A stretch of 64,000 nucleotides of DNA, from contig JAAEAF010003439.1 of the NCBI GenBank assembly GCA_011037195.1, positions 1 to 64,000 on the forward strand. The letters are read 5' to 3'. The translations under genes were made by a program, and so were the position numbers. The notes beneath the pieces were generated by a model. The model saw nothing but the letters and a program-made list of their open reading frames with translations, did no database searches and was not told the DNA's origin. Below, piece by piece: positions 1 through 10,859 of this stretch. Position 1 is the first letter of the stretch. Every line of letters begins with the position of its first letter. This stretch comes from Triatoma infestans (lineage: Eukaryota; Arthropoda; Insecta; Hemiptera; Reduviidae).

Positions 1-312
1 GGGAAAATTCATTTAAGGGTTACTTTTATGGAAGGGGGGGTTATGTTTTTTTTTCTCTAAAGTGCTATCATAGTTGATTATACAATTCTATCATCCAAAC
101 AAAATTAATTAGAAATAAATAGATGGCCAAAATTCCAAGTTTCAAGAAATTAGTAAACCGGAAGTGCGCTTTTACTGAACAGTTTTTTCAGTTTTCGACG
201 AATTTCATTAAATTTTGTACACAAACTATAAAATTTGTCAATTATAATTTTGAGAACTGGAGTAAGAGAAAGTTGTGTGAGTGTTTCACACCAGATTTTT
301 TTTTGTTTATTT
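1..312 (+). repeat. H-family repeat, right-hand part
   Basis: Enters from the window edge and ends with gtaagagaaagt, the hairpin GTGTGAgtgttTCACAC and a T-run, the standard right end of this family. Confidence 0.85.
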
Positions 313-334
313 GGAATCCTCCAGCATGGCGAAG

Positions 335-439
335 CTAAATTAATTATAAATGAGTCCGTTTAGATTACATACAATTTCACCGGTTATACAAGTTTTGAAG
401 TCCCTTGAGTCCCAAAAAGTGGTTTTTAGAATTTGGTTC

Positions 440-486
<47 letters not shown>

Positions 487-890
487 GAAAATAGCAAGAA
501 GCTGAAATTTAATACTTCATTTTAGGTTCTATCGGGGGACGTGACAAAAAGGTTTTGGTCAAAATCGGTCAACCGGATGTTCTGAATAGATTTTTATAGT
601 TTCTTATATATTTTCTTGGAAACGGTCCCTATCGATTTCCTTTAAACTTGGTACATATCAACTAATCCTTATAAAGAGCCACAAATTAAAACATTTTTCC
701 GGGAAATTTCATTAAAGGGGTTTTCTGGAGGATGGGTGGGGGTATGTTTTCCTCTGAAGTGTTATTTCAATTTATTAAAATGTATTATACAATTGTACTA
801 TCTAAATAATATTATATAGTATTAAATATGTTGCCAGTATTCCTAGTTTGAAGAAAATTGGCTGGTGGCAGTGGGTTCGTGAGGGGGGGC
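335..890 (+). repeat. H-family repeat, left and middle part with (GT)n tract
   Basis: Contains the gtcccttgagtcccaaaaag segment, a (TG)n tract at 440-482, ccggatgttctg and one monomer unit to gaagaaaattggc. Right end missing. Confidence 0.75.
440..482. repeat. (TG)n microsatellite
   Basis: About 21 TG units inside an H-family copy, at the position where most copies of that family carry a GT tract. Confidence 0.9.
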
Positions 891-1074
891 GTATATTCTA
901 CGTATGTTGCAACTTCATATGATATACCGTTGGAATTTTTTTACTTTCTTTTACCTCCTATTAGGATGAGTGTCAAAATTTTGAAATTGAGTTTTCAATG
1001 GGAAAGTACATGTTTTGAGGTTCCTTGAGCGCGATAAAATTTATTTTAGCGATTGGTGTGTGTGGATGTGGGTG

Positions 1075-1088
1075 TAAACAATATAGTA
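1075..1088. repeat. target-site duplication, left copy
   Basis: taaacaatatagta, identical to 2248-2261. Removing one copy and the LINE restores a continuous H-family sequence from the GT tract into the AAAACGAAAAA segment. Confidence 0.9.
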
Positions 1089-2247
1089 TTATTATTATTA
1101 TTCAAGGAAGGGGAGGGCAAAAACCTACGCTATCCAAAGCCTCCCTGGGTCCATATAGCTACCCCTAAAGAATAACAACTACTGGGTCTGGAACAAAGTA
1201 CAGGCCCAGGTTTTACCCATCTAAGTTTTACCGCAGACCGAACATATCGGACCAATATCTTAAAAGGACATAGCTTAAGATCCTCTACCGATATCTTATT
1301 CCGGCCGAAGGTCCTAAACCTAATCTCCTCACAGCCCAAACAATCCGTCATCAGATGCACGGGTGTTTCCTCCTCCGTCTCACAAACTCTACAAAAGGGG
1401 TCAGGCATGAGTCCCATTGTATAGAGATGTCTCCTTAAGCCACAATGCCCAGTGACGAAGCCAACCAGTTGCCTGAGAGAGGTCCGTGAAAGACATCAGA
1501 TCCCGCTACTCAATGCTCCATCCGGACCCCCAATGAGCATCTTAGACTGCCGACAACCCACTGCACTCATCCATGAGGATGAGTGCTGTGAGGTCATCCA
1601 CGTCTGAAAGCCTGATAAACATGTGCCAGAAGACACACCAACAGAAGGCTCCTTGGGAGAGAGGCGCCTATAATTTGGCAAACCTATCCACCTCCTCATT
1701 CCCAAAGATTCCCATATGACCTGGAACCCAGACCAGAAGCACATCCTTTAATGAAGAAAGATCTTCCAGTCTTTTAGAACATTCCAACACCAATCTGGAA
1801 GTGAAGACACATGAATTAAGCGCCTTCAACGCAGCCTGGCTGTCCGAGCAGATACAAATACCTTTTAAATTAGTGTTACGCACCCTCTCATCCAAAATAC
1901 AGCCAAGAATTGCATAAACCTCAGCCTGGAAAACGGTGGCCCACTCACCAAGAGGCACCACCAAATGGTCTCCCGTTTCAAAATAGACGGCAGCCCCCCC
2001 CCAGACCTATCATCCATCCTGGGAACCGTACGTGTAGCATCGGAGATAATTCTCAGGAATCACACCAGATGGACCCCAGGGTTAACCAATCTTCCCTAGA
2101 AGGCAACCTATCCCTGTAGGAATGACTACAGACAAAAGTCTTCAACATCCTATCAGAAGGGAAACCTTTAATGGGAATCCATAAAAGCATCTCGCAATAA
2201 ATGGTAGAATGACCATATCGCTTACCCTGCCAAAAAAACCTGCCTGT
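1089..2247 (-). mobile_element. 5'-truncated non-LTR retrotransposon (RNase H and zinc-knuckle end of ORF2)
   Basis: The - strand reads the end of a LINE ORF2 with frameshifts. An RNase H domain (about 1964-1668) shows GEWATVFQAEVYAI, CSDSQAALKAL and VWVPGHMGIFGNEEVDR. The C-terminal knuckle region (about 1490-1130) shows LVGFVTGHCGLRRHLY, CRVCETEEETPVHLMTDC and ends IWTQGGFG. It finishes in an (AAT)n tail. Its family is in the I/R1/Jockey group by the RNase H plus knuckle layout. The 14-bp target duplication taaacaatatagta flanks it perfectly (1075-1088 and 2248-2261), so it inserted as a truncated copy into an H-family repeat. Frameshifts make it inactive. Confidence 0.9.
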
Positions 2248-2261
2248 TAAACAATATAGTA
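2248..2261. repeat. target-site duplication, right copy
   Basis: Identical to 1075-1088; marks the truncated 5' end of the LINE. Confidence 0.9.
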
Positions 2262-3203
2262 CGTAAAAAAACGAAAAAAAAATCGCTTGGCATTCCGTTT
2301 AGGTACTACAACCGCATCAGTTTCGGGGCAAAATCCATCAACCGGAAGTGCAAGTTTACTTAATGGTTGCATTGTTTGGGGGGGGGTCTGTGGATCCGTA
2401 GCGTTGATTTTTTTTTTTTTTAAAGCACCATCCGGCTGAAAGCGCTTTTTTCCAAAGCATTCTTCAATACAATGTACGGTTCTGCCACCTATATATTTAC
2501 ATTAGAAACATTACTAGAATTCCAAATTTGAAGAAAATAGGTTAATCTTAAGTGCATGTTTACAGTATAGGTTTTTGAGTTTTTTTGGGGGGGAATTTTC
2601 TGGACAACGACTATAAAGATTTCTTTTAAACTTGGAATTACCAACTGCATAGATAATAATCCGATCACTTTTATTTATTACATTTTTCTGCAAAAAAAAT
2701 TGTATAAATGGTTTTTGAGAGCAAAATGGGACGTTTAAATTAAATTTTGTTTAATGTACATACATCATTTATTGGCCAGTTTACAATATCATCATTCCTA
2801 TTACCTCGGTTGGAAGGTTGACACTTGTCTACACTCCATCCCCGCTCATATTATTATGTTAGGCCGTATGAGCAAAATTTGAAATTTAAATAAAATTTGT
2901 CATGTTACATATAACTGTATTGAGAGAGGACTAAGAGAAAGTTGTGTGAATATTTCACACCAGAATTTTGTTGTTGTTGTGGTGGTAAATAAAGGAAATT
3001 TTTTAAAAACTTACTTCATGTTTAATATGTTGTTATTATCAGTCTGATTCACGAGATAGAACTGACAATATAATAATTATTAGTTTACTTTTATAATTAT
3101 ATCTTATCTTTCAAAACATTAATTGGAATTTTTTATAATAACTTCTTTTTTTTATTGATAGTTTAAATTTTTTTTTTTTTTTGTAATTAAAATATTTTTT
3201 AGA

Positions 3204-3528
3204 GAGGGTTATTACTTTGTCTTACTGCTGCAAATAAGAAGAAACATTGTAATCGTGTCAAATTTTTCATCTCAAGAACGTAAAATAATCGCAGGGAACT
3301 CAAACTTAAAATTCCCTTTTGGTGAATCGATCAACCGGAAGTGTGGCTTTACTGATTTTATTTATTTTTTTTTTTCAGTTTTTCACGACTTTCTTAAAAA
3401 TGGTTCCGACGATTTTCTTCAAACTACACACATAAACCCTCAAGTACAATGTATGATGCTGCGTTAGTACCTCTTTAATATCTAATATACATTAGAATAA
3501 TTGCTAGAAATCCAAATTTAGGCAAAAA
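3204..3528 (+). repeat. H-family repeat, left part
   Basis: Left end ttactttgtcttactgctg, attgtaatcgtgtcaaattt, then ccggaagtgtggctttactg. It abuts the next copy at an A tract. Confidence 0.75.
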
Positions 3529-3531
3529 AAA

Positions 3532-4535
3532 AAAAAAAAATCAGGTGTGACACACTCACACAACTTTCTCTTACTCCTCCAATTCTCAAAATTATAATTG
3601 ACAAATTTTGTAGTATGTGTACCATATTTAACGAAAATTCGTCGAAAACTGAAAAAAAACTGTTCAGTAAAAGTGCACTTCCGATTTACTAATTTCCTTA
3701 AAACACGGAATTTTGGCCATCTATTTTTATTTCTAATTAATTTTGTGTTTGGTTGATAAAAATGTATAATCAACTATAATAGCATTTTAGAGAAAAACAT
3801 AACCTCACCCTCTCCCCTAAAAGTACCCCTTAAATGAATTTCCCCAGAGAAATGTTTTAAATAAATGTTGTAGATCTTTTTATGTTTAGTTTATATAAGA
3901 ATTTTCAAGACAATCTTCGGAGCCAATTTGAAGAAAATTGTGAAAACGTGAAAAACTCATTTAGTAAAGTGGTAAATTAAACACACTTCCGGTTATCCGA
4001 TTTTTTTTTCAAACTCGGAATTTCAACAACATATCCAATTCTAATTAATATTATTTAGATGACTGAACTGTGTAACAAACTGAAATAGCGCTTTAGATGA
4101 AAACCTAACCCCACCCCGTCCGCCATAACTGCCTTTAAATGAATTTTCCCAGAGAAATGTTTTCAAACAAAAATTGTAGCTCGTTCTATTTGTAGTTGAT
4201 ATACCAAGTTTGAAGAAAATCGTCTGAGCTATTTTTGAGAAAAACGTAAAAAAGTAACAAAAAAAACAACAAGTAAAGTGTTACTTCCGGTTGAGGAATT
4301 TTTACAGCTGGCCCACTGTCAGATGCCATGGTGATACCTAAAAGGAATATCAAGTTTGAACATTCTACGGTTTTTCGTTTTTGAGCTAAGCTGTTCAATA
4401 GATACTTACCCATAGACCATTTGCTAAAAACCACTTTTTTGGGCTCAGGGGACCTCAAAACGGATATTTCCGGTGAAAACTCGATATCGAAAATTTGACA
4501 CGATTACAATGCTTCCTCTTACTTGGAGTAAGAGA
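3532..4535 (-). repeat. H-family repeat, full-length copy
   Basis: Read on the - strand it starts tactatctcttactccaag near 4535, carries attgtaatcgtgtcaaattt, gtgtcaaatt-type TIR, the AAAACGAAAAACCG segment, three monomers anchored at ttccgg-type boxes (about 4283, 3982, 3687) and ends gtaagagaaagt plus hairpin at 3545. About 1.0 kb. Confidence 0.88.
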
Positions 4536-4544
4536 TAGTAATAG

Positions 4545-4778
4545 GTTAATTGATTGAGCGATTCTACGGGATAGGTTTTTGAGTTTCTTTTTTACTTTTT
4601 TTTAAAGTTTCTGGATAACAACTATAATGATTTCCTTTAAACTTGGAATACTGACTGCACAGATATTAAATCTAAACTTCTATTTTAACATTTTACTGCA
4701 AATAATTGTTTTGAAACAGTTTGAGGATTCTGAGGCAATTAAGCTCAATATTATTTGGCTTTCTACAAAAGTTTGTCG
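4545..4778 (+). repeat. H-family-related fragment
   Basis: gttcttgagttt-like segment, aaacttggaatactgactgc and acattttactgcaaataatt also appear at 2580-2710, so this is a second, diverged monomer type. Confidence 0.55.
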
Positions 4779-4779
4779 C

Positions 4780-5775
4780 TTTTTTACTTTCTCTTAATCC
4801 TAGTAAGAGGAAGTATTGTAATCGTGTCAAATTTTCGATATCCAGTTTTCACCGGAAATATCTGTTTCAGGTCCCCTGAGTCCAAAAAAGTGGTTTTTAG
4901 CAAATGGTCTGTGTCTTGGGTATGTATGTATGTGAACAGCATAGCTCAAAAACGAAAAACCGTAGAATGTTCAAACTTGATATTCCTTTTAGGTATCACC
5001 ATGGGATCCTGACAGTACGTTATCTGTCAAAATTCCTCAACCGGAAGTACCACTTTACTAGTTGTTTTTTTTACTTTTTCGCGTTTCTCAAAAATGGCTC
5101 CGACGATTTTCCTCAAACTTGTTATGTAAACTACATATACAAAGAGCTACAACTTTTATTTAAAACATTTCTCTGGGAAAATTCATTTAAGGGCAGTTAT
5201 AGTGGAGGTGGTGGGGTTACGTTTTCCTCTAAAGTGCTGTTTCAGTGTATTAGACAATTCTGTCATCTAAATTAATGTTAATTAGAATTACATGTGTTGT
5301 AGAAATTCCGAGTTTGAAAAAAATCTGATGACAAGAAATGCGTTTACTTTACAATTTTATTGAATAATTTTTTCACTTTTTCGCGATTTGCTCAAACATG
5401 GCTCCGACGATTTTCTTGAAACTTCTTATATAAACTAATGCAAATATGTACAACTTTTATTTAAAACATGTCTCTGGGAAAATTCATTAATGGGCACTTT
5501 TAGGGGTAGGAGGATTATGTTTTTCTCTAAAGTGCTATCATAGTTGATAATACAGTTCTCCATCCAATCAGATTAATTAGAAATAAATAGATGGCCGAAA
5601 TTCAGAGTTTCAAGAAAATTAGTTAACTGAAAGTGTTTTTTTATTGAACAGTTTTTCAGCTTTGACGAATATCATTAAATTTGGTACACTAGCTATAAAA
5701 TTTGTCAATTAAAATTTTGAGAACTGGAGGAAGAGAAAGTTATGTGAGTGTTTCACACCAGATTTTTGGTTCTTT
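4780..5775 (+). repeat. H-family repeat, full-length reference copy
   Basis: Left: ACTTTCTCTTA near 4785, then agtaagaggaagtattgtaa, the tcgatatc/ttttcaccgg segment, tgagtccaaaaaagtggttt and a short GT-rich tract. Middle: about 2.5 tandem units of roughly 290 bp (anchors near 5041, 5327, 5625), each with ggctccgacgattttct, ggaaaattcatt and tctaaagtgct. Right: gaagagaaagt, hairpin TGTGAgtgtTTCACA, cagatttt. No conserved coding frame. The layout (subterminal inverted repeats, tandem core, 3' hairpin) is that of Helentron-associated elements; that assignment is inference. Confidence 0.85.
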
Positions 5776-6352
5776 CTTTGCCTCTTTGCTTGGTTCTTCT
5801 TTAATCCAGAAGAAAATATTAGCAATAATTGTTGAAATTACTAGAAAATTAATTATTCTGTATTTTCCTAATTAATAAAAAGAGAAAGGTGGAAATAAAT
5901 AGTAAATATTAAAACTTATACTTAGTAAATAAAATTATTTAATTATTTCTTGGAATACAGATATACAAAAACATAATATTCACAACATACGTATATAATA
6001 TCTATATATACACAGATAAACTACTAGAAAATAATTATTCTAGATTTTATCTAATTAATAAAAAAAGAAAGGGGGAAAATAGTATTAAATATTACAAAAT
6101 AATGATTATATATTTATATTATTAAATAAAATTATTTTTTGGGATACAGATATTTCGAACACAATGATAACCAGGTGAGCACCTATGAACTCGCAGATAT
6201 AATGCACTAAATATTTTATGTAATGCTTCATTACAATAACCTCCTGGTTCTGTTAACAATAATTATGTATATTAATAAAAACAATATATATACATAATTA
6301 TTTATATAATAACTTTTAAGAAATTATAAGTGTTTGAATTTGTTATACTTAC
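5776..6352. other. AT-rich stretch, nothing recognised
   Basis: Downstream of the cysteine-rich exon on its strand. Contains two related AT-rich blocks (tactagaaaattaattattc at 5840 and ctactagaaaataattattc at 6021). I looked for a following exon of the gene and found none. Confidence 0.5.
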
Positions 6353-6537
6353 TTATATAGGTGATACATGTTGGGCAACATTCACAGAAGGATGAATTAG
6401 GAAAAAATTCTCCATCACATGTTTCTTCTGTCAATTCAGCTGAGCATTGAACAGTGTTACAGAAATCTGGTGGACAGACTATACTTTCATGTGCCGCCAT
6501 CACCGTTGTTAATGCAGCTAATAAACACAGGACAGTC
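6353..6537 (-). CDS. cysteine-rich secreted protein, exon 2 (FPI/TIL-like domain, partial)
   Basis: 185 nt. Acceptor ATTTTCTAG at 6538-6546, donor GTAAGT at 6352-6347. Joined to the 5-nt first coding exon it reads MRTVLCLLAALTTVMA, a good signal peptide, then a mature domain with ten cysteines in the pattern CPPDFC, VQC, ETC, FCECCPTC and ending at ITYI. Spacing resembles small arthropod inhibitor-like proteins of the fungal protease inhibitor type, with the CxCCPxC signature at the domain end. That family assignment is by eye. The exon leaves one base into a codon and no following exon was recognised to the left, so the protein is incomplete here. It is transcribed divergently from RAD54. 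Confidence 0.72.
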
Positions 6538-8704
6538 CTAGAAAATATTAAAAAAATTTATTGAAAACTTATAAATTCCGTTAAATTACTAACAAAAATA
6601 GTATTAAAAGGGAGGTAGTTGGTTGAGATTCTTTCAGTAATATCTTTGTGAAATGATCCCTATTTCGCTATAGAGGAAGAGAATCTTAGTTAGTATTTAA
6701 AACTATTGATTAGAATATTTCATATCTGACATAATTGCACTATTGCAATTGTTTTATTGGGTGGTCACTCACACTCTTGAAGGTGTGAGTAATGAGAGAA
6801 CTCGAAGGTGGACTATCCAACTAGGGCGCTCATCCTTTGTTTTGAAAACTTTCAAGATATAGGTTGAACGAAGATTGGAACAGTTATTCTTCTCTTCTAA
6901 AGTTAAGTCATCAAATTGGGACAGTAAGACACATGGAAATTTATAGAGTTAGATAGATTGCCAAATTAGTCTCTACCTCCCTCCCTCCCACCACTCCCCT
7001 CCCTTTCAAAGGAAGGATTATGGTATCTGCAAACCGATGGATACATGACGGCCTGGTCTTGCCTTCAAAAATTGGACAATTTACCAGCATTCCATATATG
7101 GAGACATCTAAAGGTTGGATTGATAAAACAGTTTGTATTGATTCTCGAGATTGTCTGAATTCAATTGGATTAAGCTTGGAATAAATAATCCTGATCAATC
7201 CACATTTTTATTGCTATTTTAATTTTGAATTGGGAGAAGTATCTTAGGTTGCCTAAGATTTTTCTTCCCGTTCATAGTAATAATAATAATAATAATGTAA
7301 TAAAATTCGGTTTCTTGGAGGAACAAGGAAGGCCATATCTTATGAAATGGGCAAATGATTTAAAAGAAATGACCTTCATAGATTACAAACTAGAATGCAT
7401 TGGCGATTAATCTAATCATATAATATTTATTTTTAAGAAAATGTATCTATTGTATTTTACAATAATTAATGACGAATTGTTTTTTTTTTTTAATTATTAT
7501 GTTTTTGTCCGTATTGACCGTGGTGTATATTGTGCGTTTGGAGACAGAATTGTCAAAAATAAATTCACAGTTTCTGAAGTTAGCCATTTAACTGCTGGGA
7601 AAAACTGTTGTGTATGTGTCCAAATCGTTTGCCTAGGATTTGTTTTAATAAAATGATTTCACTCGACAGATACTTCTGAAAATGTATTCAAATATAATTG
7701 ATGTAGCCAGTTAAAAAAAATTATTTGTGATACCAGGTATAGCTGAATATGGACTGAGCAAGATGTAGATTTTGTAAAAAAAAATCAAGAATTCAATTTT
7801 ATTTGGTTACAAAAACCGATTATTAGATTTAGATACAAACAAAGCAAATATTAATTATAACTTTATGTTAAACAAATACAATTGGTAAATACCACTCAGC
7901 CCTATTTGAGTTTAGACACTTCTGTATAAATATTTAAAAAACATTAAACATGATATTACTGCATTGTTAAAATCATATAATTTAATGGATGTTAAAAACA
8001 TTTATTTCTTTGTAACCAATTATTATTTAAGACTTAGTTCTTTACTTGGCTAAATATTTCTGTTTTAATGTAAGTTGATTTTGATTTATTTTCTAAATTT
8101 CACACTATTAAAGACATAATATAATGTACCAGGACAAATATAGTGTTTATATCGCTTCTTTATTTCCTACAATTTGTATTGCTTCCTCTTTTATTTGATA
8201 TTATTGTTTTGTCATAGTGAAAAAAAAGTACTATCAGTGTAAAATAATTATATTTAAATCTCTCTGTATTTTTTACAATTGAAAAAAAAAAATATTAATG
8301 ACAATAACTGTTGATATTACAATCAGGCTTAGAATAAGAAAACCTATCTTATAAAAATCTGTTTTGTTTTTTTAAATTCACTTTATTTTATTATAATTAT
8401 TTTTTAAAATTTAAATTTTATTTAAATGCTTTTTTGCCTATTATTTAAATATTGGTTTTTAAGTATCCGTGCTCAGATTTTTGACTATAGGATGATTCAG
8501 TGTTGTTTTTCTAAACGTTTAGGCATCTCGCCAATGGAGATATTCCTAAATCTAATTAATAGAAGAGGCTAGAGAGGGTAATCTAATTTTGGATGCCACA
8601 ATAGACCTATAAAGGATAGCGGTAGTGTAAGCTAACAGCCAACCCCCACAAAATCTATCTATCTAACGTTTAGGTTTTTGTAAAATGAAAAGCTATGCAC
8701 TCAC

Positions 8705-8709
8705 CTCAT
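8705..8709 (-). CDS. first coding exon of the cysteine-rich secreted protein (ATGAG)
   Basis: Five coding bases, ATG AG, followed at once by the strong donor GTGAGT at 8704-8699. The two leftover bases join the G that opens exon 2 to give AGG (Arg) and an in-frame signal peptide. The ATG follows an A-run. The TATA and initiator motifs upstream at the right distance support a transcribed 5' exon of about 61 nt (8765 to 8705). Confidence 0.65.
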
Positions 8710-8760
8710 TTTTTTATTTGGGTAGAAGTTGTGTTGTGTAAGGAAAGTTATTCAGATTAT

Positions 8761-8768
8761 ACTCTGAG
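8761..8768 (-). promoter_or_regulatory. initiator-like element, predicted TSS near 8765
   Basis: CTCAGAGT resembles the arthropod TCAGT initiator. The A at 8765 lies 31 bp from the start of the TATA box and 56 nt before the ATG. Confidence 0.5.
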
Positions 8769-8787
8769 AGAAAGGTGTTCTGCGAAA

Positions 8788-8796
8788 CTTTATATA
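8788..8796 (-). promoter_or_regulatory. TATA box of the cysteine-rich gene
   Basis: TATATAAAG on the - strand, 31 bp upstream of a CTCAGAGT initiator-like element. Confidence 0.62.
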
Positions 8797-8809
8797 CCTA
8801 ACCAGTGTT

Positions 8810-9588
8810 ATCTTAAATTAAATACTCGAAACAACCAATTTAGTTCGCTGGGGTGCTCGTTTCTTTCCATTTCTCTTTTTATTACTTTTACTTTTTTTTT
8901 CTTTTTTTTTATCATTTTCTTAACAGCCTTTCGAGTGTTTTAAGTTTTAATAAATACCGGCAAATTTACACATGTTTTTAGATATGTTAAGTAATTAATT
9001 ATTATCACTTTTGTCAAGTTGAGATTTTATTCTTCAAAACACACTTAACAAATTTTCATTAAGGATCTTTTTTTTATTCATTTTGAATAGTTGTGACAGA
9101 ATTAAAGGAAAAATAATTTCTAATAAAATTTATATCTAAGAAATTTTCGGAACCTCTAAGTTTTACGGAAACACCTGTTGGAATATTCAGGAAATTGCTG
9201 GCTGGGAAAGCAATGTGTTCATCACAAGATGATTTTAGCAGTTCCTCATTGAAAAAGCCTTTCTTATTATGTATTAAAAACATAACTTTACTTATATTCT
9301 TCCAACATTATGATCTCTCTAGTGAGGATCTGAGGATCTATTGACATGGGTTCCATCAGTATGATAAGTGGATGTTACATCCAGGTACACGACTAACTCT
9401 AACATGGAAGGAAAGCTACACCTTGTTCTGCCTTATTTCCAGCCTGATTCTTATGCTTGTATTTATGAAATTTAGATTATGGTCTAATAATACTCATTCT
9501 ATCTCCTTGTTGTAAAACTAGATGAAGATTTCTGAATTTTCATTTCAATCTTCTAAATTGATCTTCTCTTGATAAAATTGCCCTGAAC
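8810..9588. other. intergenic, upstream of the divergent gene pair
   Basis: AT-rich, with a 69-codon open frame on the - strand (9074-9283) that I do not recognise. No RAD54 N-terminal exon is visible. Confidence 0.4.
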
Positions 9589-9591
9589 TTA

Positions 9592-10219
9592 GCCGGGTCG
9601 AAAGTTGGAGGCGCAGTGTGACGCGTTGACGCAGGGTGAAGTGAGCTGCCTGGGTAAAGTGAACTGCGTGCCGGGGTAATGTGAAAGATGAAACGCAGTT
9701 CTACTGGATATTCCTCCAGTATAGATTCCTATTATTTTCTATGATGTATACATATTTGCTTAATTTATTAGACTCGGCATCTGATTCTGATTTTGTTGAG
9801 GAAGAAATAGCGTATGCAACTAGATTTAAAAAAAATCTGCCATAAAGTGATTACTAAAAAAAAAAGAAAGACTCACGGAGAATTCGTTCTTCAGAAAGAA
9901 CTTTGTGATGAACATCTGTTTTCAAACTCCTATTTTCAGCCCAACCTCCATCGCAATTTACTCTCATAACTGCTGTTTTAATTTGGCTTTCATGTAATTA
10001 ACATCACTTTGTCATATAAGACTTTTCTACATCGAACGGCTTCAATTAGCTTTTCCTCCATATTTCTTCTGGGACACAAATCACGATGGTTTTGTGGTTA
10101 GACAGTGCGCCATCTCACACGCTGCGTCCGAACATTCGCTGTTGTATAGACGTCTATTGATTACAGAAATCTGCGCTGAGTGCCACCTCACTTAACTGCG
10201 TCTAAACGTTCGCCCGGCC
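9592..10219. mobile_element. PIF/Harbinger-like DNA transposon remnant
   Basis: Terminal inverted repeats: left GCCGGGTCGAAAGTTGGAGG, right (complement) GGCCGGGCGAACGTTTAGAC, both followed by CGCAG. TTA lies directly outside each end, the 3-bp target duplication of PIF/Harbinger. The interior encodes a MADF remnant on the - strand. No transposase is left. Confidence 0.7.
9870..10061 (-). pseudogene. MADF-domain remnant inside the Harbinger-like element
   Basis: From ATG at 10061 the - strand reads MEEKLIEAVRCRKVLYDK, then after a frameshift DVNYMKAKLKQQL, the start of a MADF (Myb/SANT-like) DNA-binding domain. Such proteins are the usual second gene of PIF/Harbinger elements. Stops follow. 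Confidence 0.6.
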
Positions 10220-10508
10220 TTACTGTTAGTTTTGTACTTTGATATATAAACTTGGAGAGTAAAATAAAATGACATTAAATTTATTCAGAATTAAATTTTG
10301 AAAACTATGATTGCATACTCCTGTTAGGTTATGACGAATATACTCGAAAATAGTGGGGAATATTGAGGATGTGTGCCCTATAAATAAATAGGTTACAGGG
10401 CATTTCCTTGAAACTACTTAAAGAATAACAATAGTTACGTTTAGCCATTGTTAATAAGACAAACAAAATGGTTGGGGTCAAAGAAAAGAAACTTTCTTCT
10501 ATTATTTT

Positions 10509-10547
10509 ATCGACGTTTCGGGCATCTTTGGTGTCCTTCCTCAGGAT
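10509..10547 (-). ncRNA. hammerhead ribozyme motif (Penelope-like terminus)
   Basis: On the - strand: stem I ATC/GAT, core CTGAGGA, helix II from GGACA and TGCCC with one mismatch, GAAA, palindromic stem III ACGT, and cleavage triplet GTC. All core bases fit the CUGANGA...GAAA rule. The very short stem III is typical of Penelope-like hammerheads. Base pairing was checked by eye only. Confidence 0.68.
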
Positions 10548-10859
10548 TTACATGAAAACAAAAACAAAGAACTAAACACAGAAAAATTACAAATGCGTTG
10601 TAAAAAACAACAGAGAGTTAAAGGATACCTATCAAGAAGACGTAGAGAGGTAAATGCTAGAAAGAGGTTATTGATGCTTACAACAAAACATTAAAATACA
10701 GAAAAGAGAAAATTTGAAAAGTTGGGAAATATGAGGAGAGATAGAAGAGAAAAACAAATGAATAAATAATTATAAAATACATTATAAGAATAAAATTAAA
10801 ACTGAAAAAAGAGTGGGAGGTGTAAAAAATGTAATTTACCATGGAGGAAGTGATGACGT

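Larger units (their letters stand above)
936..2975 (+). repeat. H-family repeat, interrupted by the LINE at 1089-2247
   Basis: Left end ttactttcttttacctcc, middle with ccggaagtgcaagtttac at 2340, and right end aagagaaagttgtgtgaata with ttcacaccaga. Excluding the LINE it is about 880 bp. Confidence 0.8.

Noticed and set aside
3005..3025. Second ATGAA-GTAAGT start exon on the - strand for a small secreted gene
   Set aside because: The motif looks like a short first coding exon, but no TATA/initiator or matching downstream exon is visible.
4755..5275. Two open frames in the H-family copy
   Set aside because: Other copies of the same repeat have stops and frameshifts at many positions, and no frame is conserved among copies.
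7225..7656. Two consecutive frames of 61 and 71 codons
   Set aside because: Lie in the intron of the cysteine-rich gene on the opposite strand, contain poly-N and poly-F from simple repeats, and match no family I know.
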